From positions 1 to 36,666 of the forward strand of contig JAKVBZ010000051.1 in the NCBI GenBank assembly GCA_022448645.1: 36,666 nt of DNA, in the 5' to 3' direction. Shown piece by piece: positions 25,240 through 33,719 of the stretch; the stretch's first letter is position 1; every line of letters begins with the position of its first letter. Position numbers and translations under genes: made by a program. The notes beneath the pieces are model-generated. The model did no database searches and had not been told where the DNA came from. It saw only the letters and a program-made list of their open reading frames with translations. The stretch comes from Pirellulaceae bacterium. Its GTDB lineage: Bacteria; Planctomycetota; Planctomycetia; Pirellulales; Pirellulaceae.

Positions 25240-27456
25240 ATGCAAAGGATGCTACCACTAATCGTTTTGTTGGGACTGGGTTGTAGAGCGGCCGACGACA
25301 TAGACACGTCCGCAATACCTAGTAACGCCACAGTGTTGGCGGCTGTTCCAGCCAACGCCATTTCTAAGGATAGCGTTGCCTCGTCAGACTCCACGATCAC
25401 CAACTCGTTAGGAATGCAATTGGTGCGGATCCCAGCCGGTAGTTTTCTAATGGGTTCTGCGGATACAGACCCGGGGGCGCGCGAAGATGAAAAGCCACAA
25501 CACCGAGTACGCATATCGCGTGCATTTTATTTAGGGGCGTTCGAAGTCACCCAGCGTCAATACCTGGAAATGATGGATTCCAATCCCAGTTCCTTTACCA
25601 AGGAAGGCCTGCTGGCCGCTTCTACTGAAGATCTCGACGTGGGACAACTACCCGCAGAAAATATTACCTGGTTCGGCGCATTGGAATTCTGTCGACGGCT
25701 GTCTGCATTACCCGCTGAACAAAAAGCTGGCCGCCTGTATCGGTTACCCTATGAGGCGGAATGGGAATATGCCTGCCGGGCTGGGACGACCACCGTATTT
25801 CACTGTGGCGATACTCTGTCGTCTGAACAGGCAAATTTTAACGGCAATTATCCATTCGGTGATGCCAAGCTGGGGCCATTCCTCAACCGCACTTCCCCCG
25901 TAGGTTCGTATCCACCCAACGCATTCGGTTTGTACGACATGCACGGCAACCTGAATGAATGGTGTCTGGACAAGTTCGACCGTGCTTTCTACCAGCGATC
26001 TTCTGAGGTCGATCCCATCGGTTCCGAAACAGGAACTTCGCCGGTCATCCGCGGCGGAGACTGGTACAGCGACGGACGCGACTGCCGCAGTGCTTTTCGC
26101 TATGCCGATTTACCCGAAGGAAAGTTCTACGCTCTGGGATTCCGCATAGTATGTGAGTTGATTTCGGAGGGAGCGTCGCTACATCCATTGGTAGCTAATC
26201 CCGAATCGTGGCAACCGTCCGTTCAGACCTCGTCCAGTCAGGAAGTCGATTCCCAAAAGGTCGACCTCTTGGCAGCGGAAGCGTGGCCGCAATGGCGTGG
26301 ACCGCGAAGAGATGGATCCTGGCAGGCACCGCCGTTACCAGATATGTGGAGTGACTCAGGGCTGTCACAAATCTGGAAACGGAAAATCGGTGGAGGGTAT
26401 GGCGGTGTCGCCGTTGCCGAAGGATCGGTTGTCGTGATGGATCGACAAATCGCACCCTCCGAAGCCGAACGGATATTATGCTTCACAGCTCAGACCGGTG
26501 AGCCTAGATGGCAACATTCGTACGCCGTGGATTACGATGGTGTGGCCTACGACAACGGACCTCGCGCCACACCGACGATCCATGAGGGACGCGTCTACAC
26601 GCTGGGGGCTGTAGGACATTTTCATTGTTTATCGCTCAAAACTGGAGAAGTCCTCTGGTCGAAAGACTTAGTTTCCGAAATGGGAGCTCGCGTTCCGATT
26701 TGGGGATTGAGTGCTTCGCCAGTCATCTTCCAAGATCTGGTCATTGTGCACCCAGGCGCCGAAGCTAATGGATGCTACATGGCATTCGATCGAATGACTG
26801 GCGAACTACGGTGGAAAAATCTTTCCGACGCCGCAGGATACTCCACGCCACAGATCGAGGAACGAAATGGTCAAGCAGAAATCATTGCCTGGACACCAGT
26901 CCGTGTGTGCGGGTTGAACCCATATGACGGTGAACTGTTGTGGAGCGTACCGTTCGAGGTCAACTACGGTACATCGGTCGCAGACCCCATCTTTCACGAA
27001 GGCATCGTGCTGGTGAGTAGTTACTATGACGGTAGTTTGGCTGTGCGGCCCGACACCAACGAGGACGAGGTGGAGGAAGTGTGGCATGATCACCGCAATC
27101 TGAGAGCATTGATGTCGCAACCTTTGTACCGTGATGGTTACGTTTACATGCTCGACCGCCGACACGGCCTCACCTGCTTCGAATTAGCAACTGGTGACAA
27201 ACAATGGGACGATGATAATCGCCTGACACCTAAAGGCCGTAATCCTCAAGCAACTTTAGTATGGCTGGCAGACGAAGACCGAGCGATTGCATTGAACTCG
27301 GACGGCGATCTGATCTTGATCCGACTCAATCCTGACGGCTATGTCGAAGAGTCGCGAACGAATATCATAGGAAGAACCTGGGCTCACCCAGCCTATGCAG
27401 GAAACTGTGTATTCGCTCGTAGTGACCGTGAGCTGATTTGCGTCCTGTTGGAATAA
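25240..27456 (+). CDS. SUMF1/FGE-like domain fused to PQQ-like beta-propeller
   Basis: A 738-residue exported protein. The signal segment MLPLIVLLGLGC puts a Cys at 15 that could be lipidated, though the lipobox is imperfect. Domain 1 (about 54-305) is a formylglycine-generating-enzyme/sulfatase-modifying-factor fold: NSLGMQLVRIPAGSFLMGS, AFEVTQRQYLEMM, LPYEAEWEYACRAG, LYDMHGNLNEWC, GGDWYSDGRDCRSAFRYA, ALGFRIV. Of the two FGE active-site cysteines, Cys282 is present but the first position is Ser277, so oxidase activity is unlikely. Domain 2 (about 348-738) is a PQQ-like quinoprotein propeller opening AWPQWRGPRRDGSW and with blades such as VYTLGAVGHFHCLSLKTGEVLW. PQQ-like planctomycete propellers often bind no cofactor. 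Probably a binding or scaffold protein at the envelope; function unknown. Confidence 0.9.
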   Translation: MQRMLPLIVLLGLGCRAADDIDTSAIPSNATVLAAVPANAISKDSVASSDSTITNSLGMQLVRIPAGSFLMGSADTDPGAREDEKPQHRVRISRAFYLGAFEVTQRQYLEMMDSNPSSFTKEGLLAASTEDLDVGQLPAENITWFGALEFCRRLSALPAEQKAGRLYRLPYEAEWEYACRAGTTTVFHCGDTLSSEQANFNGNYPFGDAKLGPFLNRTSPVGSYPPNAFGLYDMHGNLNEWCLDKFDRAFYQRSSEVDPIGSETGTSPVIRGGDWYSDGRDCRSAFRYADLPEGKFYALGFRIVCELISEGASLHPLVANPESWQPSVQTSSSQEVDSQKVDLLAAEAWPQWRGPRRDGSWQAPPLPDMWSDSGLSQIWKRKIGGGYGGVAVAEGSVVVMDRQIAPSEAERILCFTAQTGEPRWQHSYAVDYDGVAYDNGPRATPTIHEGRVYTLGAVGHFHCLSLKTGEVLWSKDLVSEMGARVPIWGLSASPVIFQDLVIVHPGAEANGCYMAFDRMTGELRWKNLSDAAGYSTPQIEERNGQAEIIAWTPVRVCGLNPYDGELLWSVPFEVNYGTSVADPIFHEGIVLVSSYYDGSLAVRPDTNEDEVEEVWHDHRNLRALMSQPLYRDGYVYMLDRRHGLTCFELATGDKQWDDDNRLTPKGRNPQATLVWLADEDRAIALNSDGDLILIRLNPDGYVEESRTNIIGRTWAHPAYAGNCVFARSDRELICVLLE

Positions 27457-27524
27457 AGGACTTACGATTCCTTGTCGGCGTAGAGTACCTACTACAGACT
27501 CTCGCCTGGAGGTAACAGAAAAAC

Positions 27525-28499
27525 ATGGTGGATTCTCAGAAATTGATCGATTCGTCCCAGCACTTAGATGACTCAAGTCATCTGGCCAGTGTTTTGGAAG
27601 AGAACGGATATCTCTTTTTTCGTGGCTTACTCAATCTAGAACTCTTGGACCAGGTAAAAACCGACATCTTGTCGATTTTACGAGAACATCACATTATCGA
27701 GAACGTCGACAGTTCTGAGCCTTTGTGGAGTGGGGGGCCTCATCCCAATGAGGAAGAGTATCTGGCGTTCTACGATCGCATTGTGCGACTCGATTCGTTT
27801 ATCCAATTGGCAGAGTCACCCGAAATCACCGGAACACTGGCAAGCATCTTGGGCAATCCTGTAGATTCTTGGACGCAAAAACTTATACGAATCATCTATC
27901 CGACGCCGGAAACACCTGACGTCCCCGGGACGGGTGCCCATCAGGACGGTGCGGTGAAGTTGGGCTATGACGCCGATGTGTTTTACACTGGCTGGCTACC
28001 GTTGATGGAGATCACTCATGAGGTGGGAGGTCTGGCGCTGGTGCCCGGATCGCACCGCAAAGGACTCCGAGACCTGGCTGGACTCGCCGCCAGCTCGCTC
28101 AAAGAAACCAACAAACAAGGCGCTGGCGCTTTTCATTTGGATGTCGCCGAGTCCGACTGGGCCACGACAGAATACCTACCTGGTGACATCGTGCTGTTCT
28201 CCAATCTGATGGTTCATCGTGGGACAGCCAATCGCTCCAACCGCATCCGTCTATCGTGTGATTTCCGTTATCAACCGTCCGGAAATCGGGTAAGCTGGTT
28301 AGCGTCCGCGTTAGGTCCCGAAGTACGACGATTTGCACAAAAGCTGGACCGTCTGATGGCCAGCCGTGCCTTGTTTGTTACCACCAGAGCTACGCCCGAT
28401 TTGCTCGAAGAAGTCCGCACGCAAATGCTGATCGAAAAAAATGCGACCCTAGAACGCGCTCAAGAAATCATTGCCGAGCTGCAAAACCGCGAAACTTAA
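27525..28499 (+). CDS. Phytanoyl-CoA dioxygenase family (PhyH) oxygenase
   Basis: A 324-residue Fe(II)/2-oxoglutarate-dependent dioxygenase of the PhyH family. The iron facial triad is visible: His139 and Asp141 in GAHQDGAV, His231 in LMVHRGTANRS; Arg242 in RIRLSCDFRY is the probable 2-oxoglutarate carboxylate ligand. N-terminal ENGYLFFRGLLN is the family entry motif. Family members hydroxylate CoA thioesters, amino acids, ectoine or natural products. Here the substrate is open. It starts 68 bp after the SUMF1/PQQ gene (GGAGGT lies upstream of the ATG) and is followed by a thioesterase gene 151 bp on, hinting at an acyl or natural-product pathway. Confidence 0.92.
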   Translation: MVDSQKLIDSSQHLDDSSHLASVLEENGYLFFRGLLNLELLDQVKTDILSILREHHIIENVDSSEPLWSGGPHPNEEEYLAFYDRIVRLDSFIQLAESPEITGTLASILGNPVDSWTQKLIRIIYPTPETPDVPGTGAHQDGAVKLGYDADVFYTGWLPLMEITHEVGGLALVPGSHRKGLRDLAGLAASSLKETNKQGAGAFHLDVAESDWATTEYLPGDIVLFSNLMVHRGTANRSNRIRLSCDFRYQPSGNRVSWLASALGPEVRRFAQKLDRLMASRALFVTTRATPDLLEEVRTQMLIEKNATLERAQEIIAELQNRET

Positions 28500-28650
28500 C
28501 ACCTCATTGCCAGGATCTAGCGCATCACTCGTGGCCATCCAACGACGATCCCTGAACTCTCTGGCTAAAAGTAATACTGCCGTCACACGGTTTCTGGAAA
28601 ATTGAGGTTTGTCACCAACGTTCTACTCTCTTTCCGGTTGACCTTTACCC

Positions 28651-29424
28651 ATGTCACTTCCAGATTCTGCCGGCCCATCGAATCCGTGGTTCATTCGATT
28701 TCAAGAGCGACCACAAGCCACGATCCGGCTGTATTGTCTGCCGCATGCTGGCGGTGGAGCTTCGACGTTCCGATCATGGGCAGCAGAATTACCTGAATCC
28801 ATCGAAGTGGTCGCCGTGCAACTGCCTGGACGGGAAAGCCGCTTGCGAGAGTCCTTGCCGGGACGGATCGACGAACTAGTACAGCCGTTAGCAATGGAAA
28901 TCGATCGGCTATCAGATCTTCCGTTTGCGTGTTTCGGCCACAGCCTGGGCGCTGTACTCAGCTTCGAACTAGTGCGACACCAACGACGTCACGGTTTAGC
29001 ACTCCCCACCCAACTCATTGTTTCCGGAAGAAATGCTCCACAATTAGACAGTTCTCACGACAAAACGTTTCGCCATGAAATGTCCGATGCCGAATTGATT
29101 GACGAGCTTCGGCGTTTACAAGGAACGCCCGAAGAAATCTTAGAGAATCGGGAATTCATGGCCGCGCTGCTGCCCGTGATTCGAGGCGATTTCAAGTTGG
29201 TGGAGAGATACCAATACGTAGAAGAACCGCCCTTACCTGTACCGCTACTGGCTTTTGCAGCCACCGAGGACAAGTTCACGACAAGGCCTGGCGTCGAAGC
29301 TTGGAGACAACAGTCCGACATCTCCTTCCGGTCGAAATTCTTTCCAGGCGATCATTTCTTCTTCATATCGCAACCGAAACCGGTATGGCAAACCGTAGGG
29401 GGACAGTTATTGAGGAATCAATAG
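28651..29424 (+). CDS. Type II thioesterase (GrsT/RifR-like alpha/beta hydrolase)
   Basis: A 257-residue alpha/beta hydrolase of the external (type II) thioesterase family. RLYCLPHAGGGASTF is the family-specific oxyanion segment. The catalytic triad is Ser98 in GHSLG, Asp207 in ATEDKFT and His235 in GDHFFF. The lid-region motif SGRNAP is present. Such enzymes strip misprimed acyl groups from carrier proteins of NRPS/PKS assembly lines. None is encoded in this window, so the enzyme either serves a locus elsewhere or has another acyl substrate. No signal peptide; cytoplasmic. Its 3' end nearly abuts the convergent lipoprotein gene (6 bp). Confidence 0.93.
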   Translation: MSLPDSAGPSNPWFIRFQERPQATIRLYCLPHAGGGASTFRSWAAELPESIEVVAVQLPGRESRLRESLPGRIDELVQPLAMEIDRLSDLPFACFGHSLGAVLSFELVRHQRRHGLALPTQLIVSGRNAPQLDSSHDKTFRHEMSDAELIDELRRLQGTPEEILENREFMAALLPVIRGDFKLVERYQYVEEPPLPVPLLAFAATEDKFTTRPGVEAWRQQSDISFRSKFFPGDHFFFISQPKPVWQTVGGQLLRNQ

Positions 29425-29430
29425 CTCTAC

Positions 29431-30063
29431 TCAGGGTGCCGTTTCAATTTGTACAGACGTATTCACAGGAATCGTGGTTGGACGATGGCAAATACTATCG
29501 TTGCACGCCTGATATCCAAATTCACATTCAATCGCCAGATTATCCGTTGCCTCTTCACCGACGCGAATTTGGTGCGCGAAAGTAGCTTCGTGGTGATACA
29601 CCTGTGTTTCCCCCAAGGCCGTATCGAACGGCTCCGATTCCGGAAGCTTCCACTGACCGACAGCTTCCAATCCATCAGGAAGTGTCAGCGATAGTGTGGT
29701 TGGGACGGTGGGGCCAGATGCTTGATCCACAGCGTAAATGTGCCAACTGTCAGCTAACCGGGTGTGGACGACCAGGGTGATCAAGTCTCCAGCCCGTGCG
29801 GCCGCGGGCGAGACGGCTGCTGCCACCGAAACTGGTGCGTTCGCGCTCGGATCGTTCATATCTATCGACAACTCAGGAATTTCGAACGAAGAAGCTGCCG
29901 TCGTTGAGCCGTCGCCCGGGTGTGGGCCTGCCTTGTCTGCTTCCGTACAACCAGCTGTACCGATCACCATGACGGCAAGACTCAACAAAACAATCAGACG
30001 TCGTCGAACAAGCCTGCATGAGCCAGCCAATTGCAAGTCGCCAGCCATAGGGGTACTTTGCAT
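29431..30063 (-). CDS. DsbD-alpha-like (DsbC corrector) lipoprotein
   Basis: A 210-residue envelope protein. An N-terminal hydrophobic segment ends in TAGC with Cys39, a probable lipidation site. The body (about 80-205) is an immunoglobulin-like domain similar to the N-terminal domain of DsbD (PF11412 type): LADSWHIYAVD, then CEFGYQACNDSICHRP with Cys187 and Cys192 and a following Pro, the redox-active pair position. In full DsbD this domain passes electrons from the membrane part to periplasmic partners. Here the membrane and thioredoxin-like domains are absent, so it must work with separately encoded partners or have another role. Divergent from the GH88-like gene. Confidence 0.85.
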   Translation of the reverse strand: MQSTPMAGDLQLAGSCRLVRRRLIVLLSLAVMVIGTAGCTEADKAGPHPGDGSTTAASSFEIPELSIDMNDPSANAPVSVAAAVSPAAARAGDLITLVVHTRLADSWHIYAVDQASGPTVPTTLSLTLPDGLEAVGQWKLPESEPFDTALGETQVYHHEATFAHQIRVGEEATDNLAIECEFGYQACNDSICHRPTTIPVNTSVQIETAP

Positions 30064-30183
30064 TTTCGTGATCCTTCGTTCCTCAAGGTAAAAATTCCAC
30101 GAACTAAAACTGTGCAGCTGGAAGTCTATCTGGATGCGTATCTCGCGTCAACGTTGTCCGACGACTAGCAGCTACAGGAGCTA

Positions 30184-30197
30184 GTGACACGTGACAC
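30184..30197. repeat. Tandem heptamer in divergent promoter region
   Basis: GTGACAC is repeated twice head-to-tail about 90-105 bp before the GH88-like start, with a related GTCAC in opposite orientation about 20 bp on. It could be a regulator-binding site; there is no other support. Confidence 0.25.
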
Positions 30198-30287
30198 AGG
30201 CTAGGACTGACGGCTTGTCACGGGCGCTTGCGGAGGATACCGTACTTAGTGCATCGTCGATTGTTCACAGCATGAGCGCCCATCCAC

Positions 30288-31679
30288 ATGATTGACATTC
30301 AACACAATTTAAACCCGAGTGATCTCCTGCCATTGCTGGAACGACTCTGGAATATTTCTGCAACCTGTATTGATCACATCGATGGACGCTACTCGTCACA
30401 ATCGGGCAGTCCTGTTTTCACAGTACAGGGCCAATACACGTCGCAAGGTTGGACAGAGTGGACACAAGGCTTCCAGTTTGGCTCGACGATCTTACAATTC
30501 GATGCTACAGGTGATGAAAAGTTCCTCGACCTGGGACGTCGCCACACCCTTGAACAGATGTCACCCCATATTACTCATGTGGGCGTGCACGACCACGGGT
30601 TTAACAACATCAGCACCTACGGCGGACTGTGGCGGATGCATCAAGAAGGCCGCTATCAAGCAACGCCATGGGAATCTCACTTTTACGAGCTAGCGTTAAA
30701 GGTGAGCGGCGCCGTCCAAGCGGCGCGCTGGTCCAAGACGTCGGACGGAACCGGATACATTTATTCGTTTAACGGACCACAGTCTCTATTTGTGGACACC
30801 ATTCGTAGCTGCCGCGCATTGGCGATAGGCCACCAACTAGGTCAAACCTTAATGGGAGAACAAGACGAGTCACATTCTTTGATGCAACGTCTTGTCGAAC
30901 ATGCCACGAACACAGCACGGTACAACGTTTGGTACGGTGAAGGACGGGACACATATGATATTCGTGGGCGCACAGCACACGAATCGTTGTTCAATGTCAA
31001 CAATGGCGTCTACCGTTGTGCGTCGACCCAACAAGGCTATTCACCGTATACGACCTGGACACGGGGACAGGCATGGGCCATGTTAGGCTATGCCGAGTTG
31101 TTGGAATGGCTGACAACTCGGCCAGATGATGAGTTTGCCTCTCGCGAAGACCGCCAGTCCGTAGAAACAGAGTTTTTAGACGCCGCGAAAGCCACCTGCG
31201 ATCACTACATTGCTGAGACTCCTACGTGTGGCGTGCCGTATTGGGATACCGGTGCCCCAGGGCTTCTCTCCTTGGGCGACTACAAACAGAGACCTGCCGA
31301 GCCATTGAACGACTACGAACCGGTGGATAGCTCTGCGGCTGCCATCGCTACTCAAGGCCTTATTCGTCTGGGCAACTTCCTGAAAAGTCAAGATGAAGAG
31401 CTGTCTGCTCTGTACCTCCAAGCCGGATTGACGGTATTGCAAACACTGTTGCAAGAGCCCTATTTGTCAACACTCCCCCAACACGAAGGCTTACTGTTAC
31501 ACTCGGTGTACCATCGCCCCAACGGATGGGACTACACACCAGACGAGCAATTGGTCCCATGTGGCGAATCTTCTATGTGGGGAGATTACCATTTCCGTGA
31601 AGCCGCACTGCTGGTGCAGCGCATGGCACGATCGGAACCCTACCTTACTTTTTTCGGACCGAACGATTCAGAAGCGTAA
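30288..31679 (+). CDS. GH88-like unsaturated glucuronyl hydrolase
   Basis: A 463-residue (alpha/alpha)6-barrel glycosidase of the GH88/GH105 type. Motifs seen: Asp102 in VHDHGFN and Asp170 in LFVDTIR, at the positions of the two catalytic aspartates of unsaturated glucuronyl hydrolase; YTTWTRGQAWAMLGYAE; PYWDTGAPG; and PVDSSAAAIATQGL. The family cleaves the unsaturated uronic acid left at the end of oligosaccharides by polysaccharide lyases, using water addition to the vinyl ether. No signal peptide, so it probably works in the cytoplasm on imported oligosaccharides. The next gene (66 bp on, same strand) is an SDR, as expected for processing of the released uronate. Confidence 0.9.
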   Translation: MIDIQHNLNPSDLLPLLERLWNISATCIDHIDGRYSSQSGSPVFTVQGQYTSQGWTEWTQGFQFGSTILQFDATGDEKFLDLGRRHTLEQMSPHITHVGVHDHGFNNISTYGGLWRMHQEGRYQATPWESHFYELALKVSGAVQAARWSKTSDGTGYIYSFNGPQSLFVDTIRSCRALAIGHQLGQTLMGEQDESHSLMQRLVEHATNTARYNVWYGEGRDTYDIRGRTAHESLFNVNNGVYRCASTQQGYSPYTTWTRGQAWAMLGYAELLEWLTTRPDDEFASREDRQSVETEFLDAAKATCDHYIAETPTCGVPYWDTGAPGLLSLGDYKQRPAEPLNDYEPVDSSAAAIATQGLIRLGNFLKSQDEELSALYLQAGLTVLQTLLQEPYLSTLPQHEGLLLHSVYHRPNGWDYTPDEQLVPCGESSMWGDYHFREAALLVQRMARSEPYLTFFGPNDSEA

Positions 31680-31745
31680 CACACTTACCAAGTGTTTTCC
31701 CTAGACGAAGATGAATGACTTTTTACCTGGGGTCGGAACTAGATC

Positions 31746-32528
31746 ATGGCAGAAGAAAAGCGACGCGTTGCTCTCGTGACAGGTGGAACCCGCGGCATCG
31801 GCCTGGGAATTGCCACAGCGCTTGCCCACGACCATTGGGATTTGGCCATCAACGGTGTGCGAGCCGAGAGTGACGTCCAGGAAGTGCTTCGACAATTGCG
31901 ATCCATCGGTGCAGACGTTAAATATTGTCAGGGAGATGTGGGCATGACGGATGGCAGGTCTGACATCGTTAGCGCCGTACAAACGCATTTTGGCCGCTGT
32001 CATTTGCTCGTGAACAATGCCGGCATTACATCGCCGGGACGCCGCGACATCTTGGAGGCCACAGAGGAAGCGTTCGATCGAGTCATTGATGTCAACTTAA
32101 AGGGTGCGTTTTTCCTAACTCAGAAAATGGCCGGTTGGATGATTGAACAGCGGAAACAGGATTCACAATTCACAGGCAGCATCATCAACATATCTTCCAT
32201 ATCAGGCGAGTTCGCTTCCGTGCACCGCGGTGACTATTGTATCTCTTGGGCAGGCATGCAGATGCTCACCAAATTGTGGGCGGCTCGTTTGGGCGAATAC
32301 GGAATCCCCGTGTATGAAATCCGACCCGGGATCATTCAAACGGACATGACCGCTAAAGTGACTGAAAAGTACGACCGCTTGATCTCCGCGGGTCTCACCA
32401 TCGAACCACGATGGGGGGTGCCCGAAGACGTCGGCCAAGCCGCTGCCATGTTGGCCCGAGGAGACTTGAAGTACGCTACCGGAAACTACCTTACCGTGGA
32501 CGGCGGTTTATCCGTGGGTCGCCTCTAA
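31746..32528 (+). CDS. SDR-family protein with Trp in place of the catalytic Lys
   Basis: A 260-residue classical SDR by fold: TGGTRGIGLG nucleotide-binding motif, LVNNAGITS, Asn in the VIDVNLKGAF helix, Ser151 in NISSISG, and a normal C-terminal GNYLTVDGG. The catalytic motif reads Y164-C-I-S-W168, not Y-x-x-x-K. The codon is TGG (32247-32249), two changes from AAG. Lys normally lowers the Tyr pKa and binds the nicotinamide ribose, so activity should be impaired or altered. Surrounding residues match active 3-ketoacyl-ACP-reductase-like relatives. It follows the GH88-like gene by 66 bp and probably belongs to that operon, perhaps for uronate handling. The frame is intact, arguing against a decayed gene. 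Confidence 0.9.
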   Translation: MAEEKRRVALVTGGTRGIGLGIATALAHDHWDLAINGVRAESDVQEVLRQLRSIGADVKYCQGDVGMTDGRSDIVSAVQTHFGRCHLLVNNAGITSPGRRDILEATEEAFDRVIDVNLKGAFFLTQKMAGWMIEQRKQDSQFTGSIINISSISGEFASVHRGDYCISWAGMQMLTKLWAARLGEYGIPVYEIRPGIIQTDMTAKVTEKYDRLISAGLTIEPRWGVPEDVGQAAAMLARGDLKYATGNYLTVDGGLSVGRL

Positions 32529-32551
32529 AGAACGAAGACACAGCTGCGATC

Positions 32552-32839
32552 ATGCTGTTTCCGCTTTCTGATGACGATCGTCACCTCGCAAAACCTGCCC
32601 GCGTCACCTGGGCTCTGTTGATCGCCAACATCCTGGTTTTCATCTATCAACAACAAAACCCCGCTTTCACCTGGGGCTACGCGGCAATTCCAGCAGAGAT
32701 TACATCTGGCAGCGAGCCTTGGGGAAATCGTAATCCATCCCTCCAGCCAGCCCGATTCCGTGTTTACGGGATCATATCGCCGAGATCCGCGAGATCGACA
32801 ATGGTGGTAAAAGCTTGCCTGATCAAGGCGTTTAGCTGA
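32552..32839 (+). pseudogene. Truncated rhomboid-family protease remnant
   Basis: From the ATG at 32552 the frame reads MLFPLSDDD, then RVTWALLIANILVFIYQQQ and FTWGYAAIPAEITSG, which matches the cytoplasmic lead and first membrane helix of planctomycete-type rhomboid intramembrane serine proteases. After ITSG (about residue 53) the similarity stops and a 43-residue unrelated basic tail runs to the stop. The catalytic GxSG serine helix and His helix are missing, so no protease activity is possible. Neither alternative frame downstream gives further rhomboid sequence, which suggests a deletion or rearrangement, not a simple frameshift. It begins 23 bp after the SDR stop. The open frame also extends upstream within the SDR gene but that part is only a shadow. 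Confidence 0.6.
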
Positions 32840-32915
32840 TGACAGCTCAACAAGCTAACGACGCGCGAACAAAGTACGAAACCTCAAAACGACGCGCCGC
32901 GGGTAAGCGAACCGC

Positions 32916-33455
32916 TCAACCATCGTTTTCACTGGCAGGTTCGTTTGGCTGAACACGTTCGCCCGGAAGTACCTCACCAGTTCGGCCGCAGTATGGACAC
33001 GGCTGATGGCCTGACGGCCAACTGGCTCCGACACCGGCACAACATGACCACCCCATCGGATAGGGTGGAGGCAACGGACGGGCATAGTAAAGGAACGTCG
33101 GGAAATAATAGAAGTGACGATAACGGTGCGGATAATGGAACCCAGGTCCCATCCATGGAGCCACCGGGAAATAGCCTGGCGCGAACTGTCCCGGATGCCA
33201 GTACCCCCAACCTCTATGATGGCCATGCGCCATGTCCGCTTGGTGTGCATGTCGAGCCTGCCGGACAACTGGCTGCAACTCCAATTCTGTTCGATCAACA
33301 TGTGTCCGTGCTGGATTCTCGTGACAACTACCGACGCTGCAATAAACAAAAAAAGTCAGACACAGCAAGAGGAAGCTGGACAAGAGTTGTATCGCAGTGT
33401 CTCTCAACACATGACTCGACCTCGATATGTGTTTCGACCTAGTAGACCACCTCAT
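32916..33455 (-). CDS. Secreted His/Tyr/Pro-rich protein with CPYCG motif
   Basis: Start chosen at the ATG 33453-33455 (about 179 residues), because the preceding 41 codons of the open frame are not protein-like and this start places a hydrophobic segment (AIQLLSSFLLLCLTFFVYC) near the N-terminus. After it comes a low-complexity region rich in His, Gly, Tyr, Pro and Phe (HGHHRGWGYWHPGQF through HYPHRYRHFYYFPTF), then a Cys cluster: SCCAGVG followed by CPYCGRTGE, a half zinc-ribbon-like element. Metal binding by His or Cys clusters is an inference. I do not recognise a named family. It is divergent from the ThuA-like gene and its end lies 77 bp from the rhomboid remnant. Confidence 0.65.
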   Translation of the reverse strand: MRWSTRSKHISRSSHVLRDTAIQLLSSFLLLCLTFFVYCSVGSCHENPARTHVDRTELELQPVVRQARHAHQADMAHGHHRGWGYWHPGQFAPGYFPVAPWMGPGFHYPHRYRHFYYFPTFLYYARPLPPPYPMGWSCCAGVGASWPSGHQPCPYCGRTGEVLPGERVQPNEPASENDG

Positions 33456-33708
33456 CACGTCACCTGTGGTTTCCGTTAGAAGAACTGCTTCCAATTTTGG
33501 TCCTCGGAGCAACAATCGTAGGGTTGCAGTCACCATACGTGTCGATACGAGGTCTCGCCACGACCGGTCTGGCAACACAGCACGAACTGCACAGCCTGCT
33601 GATCCGGCATGGACTTGGGCAGTCTATTCATTATGCTTAGAACGTTTTCGTTCACCAAACAGTGCGTATGGCATTTGACAGCCGGTGGCAATGGTTGTGC
33701 ATGATGTA

Positions 33709-33714
33709 GGGAGG
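33709..33714 (+). promoter_or_regulatory. Shine-Dalgarno site of the ThuA-like gene
   Basis: GGGAGG lies five bases before the ATG at 33720. It is one of the few strong ribosome-binding sites in the window and supports that start. Confidence 0.65.
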
Positions 33715-33719
33715 ATTCT

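Noticed and set aside
33114..33479. 121-residue plus-strand ORF opposite the His/Tyr/Pro-rich protein
   Set aside because: Translation lacks protein-like patterning, whereas the minus strand has an export segment, aromatic-rich domain and CPYCG motif.
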